64,000 nt of DNA from assembly GCA_902702965.1 (NCBI GenBank), contig CACRXP010000384.1, forward strand, positions 234,344 to 298,343, read 5' to 3'. The stretch is from Spirometra erinaceieuropaei (Eukaryota; Platyhelminthes; Cestoda; Diphyllobothriidea; Diphyllobothriidae). Below are positions 61,601-64,000 of this stretch, one piece after another. The number at the start of each line of letters is the position of its first letter. Positions within the stretch are counted from its first letter, which is position 1. The notes under the pieces were generated by a model. That model saw only the letters and a list, made by a program, of their open reading frames with translations. It was not told where the DNA came from and ran no database searches. Position numbers and translations under genes: made by a program.

Positions 61601-61934
61601 GTGACTTTTAAGGCATCGGAGAAACCTCTGCGTCAACTACCCATGAGAACGCGCAAGCATAAAACCCACTTTATTCTACTGTTGGTGAAAGCCATGATAA
61701 ATCCAATACACCCGCTATTTGACTTTTAGGATGTGAAGGTTACCTTTATACACGATAGTAGATTAGCAACAATGCGGGTCAGTCAGGTTAAATGGCGCCT
61801 TCGCCTGATTTTAGGCCTGCTAGAAGCTTCACTGATGCCAGAAATGGGCTCCTTGGTGGATCTTCGTCACGTTGCAGTCTACGGCAGCGTTTACGGAATC
61901 GCTGATGCTGCCTTTTGCTGCGCCTTTGCCATTG
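37508..61934 (+). CDS. SLC18-family vesicular amine transporter (VMAT-like), ten exons, incomplete at both ends
   Basis: Ten exons (1402 coding bases, about 467 codons) join in one frame without stops. The family exchanges vesicular protons for cytosolic amines and sits in the synaptic or secretory vesicle membrane. Visible are TM1 with LDN.LLSSVVPIVPD, a long luminal loop with three N-glycosylation sequons (NCT, NLT, NTT), TM2 with [15 protein letters not shown]3-4 with the [11 protein letters not shown] signature, TM7 with [13 protein letters not shown]10, and TM11 with [22 protein letters not shown] is preferred to VAChT because of VLEAMLP and IADAAFC, and because VAChT is usually intronless inside the choline acetyltransferase locus. 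Asp of TM1 (37640), Lys of TM2 (43514) and Asp of TM11 (61904) are kept; the TM10 Asp is Glu (61823). The start exon and TM12/C-terminus are not found. The substrate is not determinable from sequence. Confidence 0.93.
37968..38830. mobile_element. Fold-back element FB5
   Basis: Left end CTGATCTCATAAATGCTGAC, then TGAAATTCTGAAG; the right end, read as reverse complement, is CAGTGACTAATCTCATAAAC, then TGTTTTCTGCTG. Inner arms around 38100-38180 and 38640-38730 (ATGTCGGC and CATCCTGGCG regions) also mirror. About 860 bp inside intron a, with no coding frame of its own. Confidence 0.55.
39110..39480. other. GC-rich block of unknown nature
   Basis: This block is clearly GC-richer than its surroundings and has overlapping minus-strand frames (38904-39305 and 39080-39454) that I do not recognise. 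It contains repeated GAGGCGGAC/TAGGCGGAC words and ends in CTTCGGTCTCAGGTACAG. It could be an inserted short element or LTR-like piece; no paired copy is present in the window. Confidence 0.4.
39800..40960 (-). mobile_element. Penelope-like element 3' part with GIY-YIG domain (subfamily A), minus strand
   Basis: Read on the minus strand from about 40960: a palm/thumb remnant (QFTREDE, a stop, then [13 protein letters not shown]), then a long open frame 40808-40173 with [57 protein letters not shown] and a GIY-YIG core ([20 protein letters not shown]). [15 protein letters not shown] follows, and after a frameshift [18 protein letters not shown] (40133-39903). The tail at 39930-39800 carries a hammerhead-like motif. 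The element is 5'-truncated and lacks most of the reverse transcriptase. Its 211-codon frame is the best-preserved GIY-YIG of this subfamily here. Confidence 0.85.
39857..39899 (-). ncRNA. Hammerhead-like motif in a PLE tail (subfamily A)
   Basis: On the minus strand: GTCT (complement of 39895-39898), intact CTGATGA (39888-39894), TGAACTGCAGTTCGAGTTC, intact GAAA then GCTC (complement of 39861-39868) and GGGC. Stem I pairs as GTCT with GGGC including G-U pairs. Helix III is A-U plus G-C, the swapped version of the subfamily B pair. Confidence 0.5.
43161..43566 (+). CDS. Transporter exon b: end of TM1, large luminal loop, TM2
   Basis: Starts with TT completing a Val codon split with exon a and gives VPIVPDVL. 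The luminal loop of about 90 residues has sequons at NCT, NLT and NTT and two Cys. TM2 reads [20 protein letters not shown], with the Lys that pairs with the TM11 Asp in VMAT2. Donor AA|GTGAGT, phase 2. Confidence 0.93.
43643..44840. repeat. Tandem duplication with fold-back halves in intron b
   Basis: 43643-43830 (GCGTTATAGGATGACC, CAAGCGCAGATTT, AATAAAGTG.CG) recurs at about 44515-44700, a period of 871 bp. Each copy leads into the fold-back family's left end (CTGATCTCATGAAATATTGC and CCGATCTCATAAAACATTGG). A third family left end starts at about 44187 (GACCGGTCTCATGAAATGTT). These are half elements without matching right ends. Confidence 0.65.
45284..45342 (+). CDS. Transporter exon c: TM3
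   Basis: A 59-base exon. The G after the acceptor CCAAAG completes Lys, then [19 protein letters not shown]. Donor GTAAGT, phase 1. Confidence 0.88.
45429..45512 (+). CDS. Transporter exon d: end of TM3, loop, TM4 start
   Basis: Separated by only 86 bases from exon c. It gives [20 protein letters not shown], then [17 protein letters not shown] is a strongly conserved SLC18/MFS stretch. Donor G|GTATGT, phase 1. Confidence 0.92.
45520..46970 (+). other. Transporter intron d, no other gene seen
   Basis: AT-rich. A 95-codon frame at 46333-46620 is not recognised. No clear repeat found. Confidence 0.5.
46975..47067 (+). CDS. Transporter exon e: TM4
   Basis: Starts GT ATG after TTTTGCAG and encodes [20 protein letters not shown], then [17 protein letters not shown] matches the conserved Arg-Gly/Ser cytoplasmic motif before TM5 in the family. 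Donor G|GTAATA, phase 1. Confidence 0.9.
   Translation, partial: VWVRWPHYIRIRRRDHGPSGVPSLHSPLDY
47140..47860. repeat. Degenerate fold-back-family sequence in intron e
   Basis: The family's left-arm order can be followed: CATTAAATGTTATACGACAA, then TCTGTAATGCATTTTTGACT (about 47146), GATTACCGCGCAGCATGC (about 47214), TTACGTTTTCTG..AATTATATGCTTAAA (about 47431) and a thin right part. A 67-codon frame at 47513-47716 inside it is unrecognised. Confidence 0.4.
47925..49170 (+). mobile_element. Penelope-like element (subfamily A) with RT palm to GIY-YIG, inactive
   Basis: Lies in intron e in the gene's orientation. In order: [10 protein letters not shown], a stop, [20 protein letters not shown] (about 47950-48020), [16 protein letters not shown] (about 48063-48110), [16 protein letters not shown] after a frameshift (about 48165), [17 protein letters not shown] (about 48300), then 48556-48957 with [51 protein letters not shown] and [15 protein letters not shown]. 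The palm YVDD motif is YVKD (AAA at 48088-48090), removing a catalytic Asp. The GIY-YIG core lacks the second motif. The tail begins at about 49030. Confidence 0.85.
49031..49861. repeat. Composite tandem duplication: PLE tail plus fold-back right half
   Basis: Two units of about 417 bp (49031-49447 and 49448-49861). Each starts ACGATATAAATG and carries the subfamily A PLE tail. Each then runs through GATGGGCATCG, GAAATATCTTTGGATTATGC and a fold-back-type right end (AGACGCATTTCA, TGATATTT.GTGATCCT). PLE tail and fold-back piece were therefore duplicated together. Confidence 0.8.
49068..49110 (+). ncRNA. Hammerhead-like motif in a PLE tail (subfamily A)
   Basis: GTCT (49069-49072), intact CTGATGA (49073-49079), one unpaired T, a perfect stem II (GAACTC 49081-49086 with GAGTTC 49093-49098), and intact GAAA (49099-49102) followed by GC. 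The cleavage side reads CAAAATC instead of TCAGGC, so the substrate strand is lost. The second unit at about 49486-49525 is more degraded. Confidence 0.5.
49865..50590 (+). other. Rest of transporter intron e, no gene seen
   Basis: AT-rich. A 78-codon frame (50148-50384) is not recognised. Confidence 0.45.
50596..50685 (+). CDS. Transporter exon f: TM5-TM6 region
   Basis: TT after TTTTTAG completes Val, then [20 protein letters not shown], then LSVLTAMCG. This matches the VGPPFG-YEF-GK-APFL pattern of the family, with Pro-Thr-Tyr in place of Pro-Pro-Phe. Donor A|GTAAGA, phase 1. Confidence 0.92.
50690..52080 (+). other. Transporter intron f, no other gene seen
   Basis: No repeat or domain recognised. 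Short frames only. Confidence 0.45.
52087..52188 (+). CDS. Transporter exon g: cytoplasmic loop between TM6 and TM7
   Basis: The acceptor AAAATCAG gives [20 protein letters not shown], then [15 protein letters not shown], matching the KGTPL--LL-DPYI signature. A second CAG eight bases downstream would shift the frame, so the first is used. Donor G|GTACTG, phase 1. Confidence 0.9.
52770..55460. mobile_element. Fold-back element FB6 split by a CR1-like insertion, in intron g
   Basis: The left part starts at about 52770 (CTCATGAAATATCAACTGAA, then TTCCAAAATGCGTTTTCG). The matching right part ends at about 55455 (CCGAAAACGAATTTCGGAGT, then TTTGTTTGACATTTCATGCG). The left part runs through ATTCCCGAATAATTTT and GCGTACGGAAAACCACATAT; the right arm resumes at about 55080 with a run ending GGCAGTCATTTTTATGATGT. 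The reverse transcriptase at 53666-55075 lies between, so it inserted after the fold-back element. Confidence 0.6.
53666..55075 (-). mobile_element. 5'-truncated CR1-like non-LTR retrotransposon, minus strand
   Basis: The minus-strand protein shows [20 protein letters not shown] (about 55060-55005), SFRSH-type fingers, [39 protein letters not shown] and the catalytic FADD (54487-54498). After a single-base frameshift near 54370 comes the thumb: [13 protein letters not shown] sequence, [20 protein letters not shown] and [13 protein letters not shown]. An in-frame TGA at 53897-53899 separates the last block, which holds [17 protein letters not shown], then [18 protein letters not shown]. The endonuclease and ORF1 are absent. 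One frameshift and one nonsense codon make it inactive, but it is the best-preserved reverse transcriptase here, so its insertion is relatively recent. Confidence 0.9.
55465..56365. repeat. Remaining intron g with a 184-bp tandem duplication
   Basis: 56000-56180 (ACATAACTAATTGCTTGCAT, TGATGATA.CAG, GGAGACAACGCAGCGGTTAC) recurs at 56184-56362 (ACATAACTAATTAACTGCAT, CATAATATCAG, GCAAACGGCGCAGCGTTTAC). The part before 55990 has only unrecognised frames. Confidence 0.65.
56561..56787 (+). CDS. Transporter exon h: TM7, loop, TM8 and TM9 start
   Basis: After TTTGCAG, GA completes Gly, then [20 protein letters not shown]. The luminal loop [12 protein letters not shown] lacks the Cys found at this place in mammalian VMATs. 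Next come [20 protein letters not shown] and [17 protein letters not shown]. Donor TGC|GTAAGT, the only phase-0 junction. Confidence 0.94.
56790..58265 (+). other. Transporter intron h, left part, no gene seen
   Basis: An 88-codon frame (57672-57938) and a 120-codon frame (57973-58335) are not recognised. The second runs into the PLE tail repeat. Confidence 0.45.
58389..58433 (-). ncRNA. Hammerhead-like motif, tandem tail copy 2
   Basis: On the minus strand GTCT (complement of 58428-58431), CTGACGA (58421-58427), a stem II region, AAAAC then GTA, and AGAC (complement of 58390-58393). Stem I pairs perfectly over four bases. The core has U-to-C and G-to-A changes. Confidence 0.35.
58556..58600 (-). 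ncRNA. Hammerhead-like motif, tandem tail copy 1
   Basis: On the minus strand GTCT (complement of 58595-58598), intact CTGATGA (58588-58594), AGGT...AACC stem II, AAAAA in place of GAAA-C, GTC (58561-58563) and AGAC (58557-58560). It lies exactly one repeat period (167 bp) from the other copy. Confidence 0.45.
59240..60865 (+). other. Transporter intron h, right part
   Basis: AT-rich. A tRNA T-arm-like GTGTTCGAATCTCAC occurs near 59751. No gene recognised. Confidence 0.45.
60871..60934 (+). CDS. Transporter exon i: TM9-TM10
   Basis: After TATCTAG it reads [20 protein letters not shown], then A, matching the IPFA--I--LI-P-FG-GFAIG pattern. Donor G|GTGAGT, phase 1. Neighbouring exons fit only with this frame. 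Confidence 0.9.
60940..61810 (+). other. Transporter intron i, no other gene seen
   Basis: A 75-codon frame at 61231-61458 is hydrophobic by T-rich composition and is not recognised. Confidence 0.45.
61815..61934 (+). CDS. Transporter exon j: TM10-TM11
   Basis: After GATTTTAG it gives [20 protein letters not shown], then [20 protein letters not shown]. Glu (GAA, 61823-61825) replaces the Asp known at this site in VMAT2 and VAChT; the TM11 Asp (61904-61906) is kept. Donor G|GTAACT, phase 1. The next exon (GP--GG and TM12) is not found before 64000. Confidence 0.93.
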
Positions 61935-62419
61935 GTAACTGCAATTAGTCTAATTTCATGGCCTTGCCTGATTTAGTGCCGGAAAATCATTTATGTTGTA
62001 CCACATTTCGATTCTGTATAAAACTCGATAATTATTTTGTTTAGACCGCGGGTTTGTGTACACCTCTCTATCACCTTGCGCAAAAATCATGTTAAAATTT
62101 TCCGCATGGAAAATGCTATCACTATACGTACGCTCTTTAATTGGACTTTTAACTGGATAGCTAAGCGCCGGACAATAAAGTAGCTACGGCCTCAGGAGTA
62201 AACAAAAACAGTAAACAACCACATCCATTTAACTGTGATCTATCAAATTCAGAAGGAAGACGATAAACGCGATAATGACCAAATACAAGATCGGTCACTT
62301 AGTGTGCCTCTATACACGCCACTCCTGTGCTTTCAGATATTTCTAACTCCATTGCTGAATGCCCATCAAACTGCATGCCAAACTAAGAGACACCTTATGC
62401 GTTCATCAAATAAGTTAGC

Positions 62420-62955
62420 GCCTGCGTAGAAGAAGACGCGATTGCTGAAGCAAGGGTTAAATTTGCCTGCCATTTCGTATTCCTTCTTTCAACAATCCTC
62501 ACAGACAACAATCGATACTGGCAGTTCATGTACAAGAAGCAGTCCGCATACCTTTAGCAATTCGTGGATCCCCGATCACCAGGGACTGTTGTACGTGGTG
62601 TTTCGGTCGTTCGATGGACGAAATTATGGTCGTTAATTGCCGCCATTGTGTCACGGATCTTGGCTGTTGGTGTGATGATTGCTGGACAATCTGGCCCACC
62701 GAGGATCCGCTTTGATCTCCCCTTGGTGCTAATTACTCCGCCTAGGCTAGGTTGCAGCACCGAATATAAAAAGGCGATGGTCATTGCACTTGTAAATAGA
62801 CTAGAGGCAGTGCATAATGAGTAAAGCAAATCACGGCCCACGTGACTGTCATATCTAGCGAGAATTTGCGCCATGTCGAATTCAAATGCATCGTCAGATT
62901 TCATCGAGTCACATAAATACTGCAGTCCCTTGGGCACGTCTCTAATGTTTCATTA
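62420..62955 (-). mobile_element. PLE fragment, minus strand: GIY-YIG C-terminus and tail
   Basis: The minus-strand frame 62937-62554 reads KGLQYLCDSM, FEFDMAQILARYDSHVGRDL, QPSLGGVISTKG, then CPAIITPTAKIRDTMAAIND, the distal PLE block. The tail at about 62500-62420 (GGCAGGCAAATTTAACCC, then GCGTCTTCTTCT) aligns with the other tails and keeps a very degraded hammerhead-like segment near 62466-62510. Confidence 0.7.
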
Positions 62956-62959
62956 GAGC

Positions 62960-64000
62960 AGGAGTCTGAAGTGGCGCGCAAAAACGGAACTTGTTTAAGT
63001 GATTATGTCGCCTTCATCACTTCTGCTTTTTCAGCCTCGTTTTTCGCTCTTAATTTCATCCGTTCCCATCGTAGGGCCCGTAATCAGCGGGAGTCTAGTT
63101 CAAACCGTTGGTTTCAGTTGGTAAGTAATATGACTTTGCTGTCGACCTTTAAATTTTTTTAACGTATGCGTTTAAGGCGAGCATCTTAGAAGTGTGAGAA
63201 ACGACTCCAGCATTTACTTTATGAGGTATACGATGATTCGCACTTGTTAGACATATATGTCATTGTCATTAAATGTCAAACTGATGAATTTTTTACGTAG
63301 ACGTTATAACCTCCAGTTAACAGGATTGCACGTGTAGTGCTTGTAATATACGACAAAAAAGCAAATGATACTTTTATAGTAAATGCGTAAGCGCTTTAAT
63401 TGCAAACTGTTATGGTTTATTGGAGTCGAATTACATATTTACAAGGAACTGACACTCGGGCTTCTTTCTTCGAAGCTGTACGTAACATTTCGAAACTTCT
63501 CTACCTTTCCATCAGTGCACTTTGCGGTCTCTTAAGAGTGGTCTTCATATAAGGATTAAAAAGCACATTAAGTGATATCGGCGCTCAAATAGGGTTCACT
63601 TGTACTACTGTTTCCAGTGGTTCGTTGTTTGCAGCGGCCGAAATATACACCCATAAATGTGGTACTGTATTACGTAACACACGTTAAATATGGTCAGTGA
63701 TACTTGGTATATTGGAGCGACGCTTTCTACCTTGCCTGCATGGCCTGAATAAATTTTACCCAAAATAACTGTCCTGGCGAGTAGTTCTTCTTATGTCTAA
63801 TGCCAGGGTATGAGACTGTCATGAGATCTAAAAGGCAGTGCACTAATGAGGTATCCCGATGTTATGAGACTTGTGAGGCAATGCGTGTGTGAGGGTTCCA
63901 GGTGGTCAGATCAACTTTAGCCACACAAAGTAAGTCCATCCCGCATGATGACAGAAGTCAAAAAGCAGTGAGACTCGACTTACTCTGTACACCGAGGAGG
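62960..64000. other. No gene recognised to the right edge
   Basis: This is probably within the transporter's next intron. A 63-codon frame at 62971-63162 with a GTAAGT near 63121 does not resemble any SLC18 segment. No repeat recognised. Confidence 0.45.

Noticed and set aside
62971..63162. Possible next transporter exon ending at a GTAAGT
   Set aside because: Does not resemble the GP--GG/TM12 segment expected, and no acceptor of the right phase was seen.
1..64000. CRISPR arrays, bacterial operons, ribosome binding sites
   Set aside because: The sequence is eukaryotic (spliced gene, retroelements); no regularly spaced short repeats were seen.

Overview
The window is intron-rich, AT-rich animal DNA packed with transposon remains. 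Penelope-like elements (PLEs) with GIY-YIG domains, CR1/SR1-like reverse transcriptase fragments and a multi-exon amine transporter gene suggest an invertebrate. A flatworm (trematode or tapeworm) is my best guess; that is inference, since no species-specific gene was identified.

The one convincing host gene is on the + strand from 37508 to beyond the right edge. Ten exons, with consistent splice sites and phases and no internal stop, encode TM1 to about TM11 of an SLC18 vesicular amine transporter, most like VMAT. The first coding exon (with the ATG) and the last (TM12 and tail) were not found. Its introns hold PLEs, a CR1-like copy, fold-back elements and local tandem duplications.

Left of the gene: 1-3050 is a diverged tandem duplication whose two full units share an open frame of unknown function. 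Between the units lies a palindrome made of two inverted tRNA 3' halves, and unit B carries an ACT-triplet block. 5.9-10 kb holds remains of one GIY-YIG family, including an open frame of about 210 codons. PLE copies lie at 11.3-12.5, 16.2-17.5 and 34.8-35.5 kb, and a degraded CR1-like copy at 33.2-34.0 kb. From 14 kb on, long fold-back (inverted-repeat) elements of about 0.9-1 kb recur. One (22960-23953) sits inside one copy of a 724-bp tandem duplication, so the other copy serves as an empty site.

The most interesting signal is in the PLE tails. At least eight copies carry a hammerhead-ribozyme-like motif: stem I GTCT pairing with AGAC/AGGC, a CTGATGA core, a stem II region, then GAAA followed by a two-base-pair helix III. 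That helix is C-G in one PLE subfamily and G-C in the other, a compensatory change. Minimal hammerheads are known in PLE terminal repeats, so the class is not new, but these copies and their subfamily covariation deserve folding and cleavage tests.

All homology statements come from recognising protein and nucleotide patterns by eye; no database search was possible.
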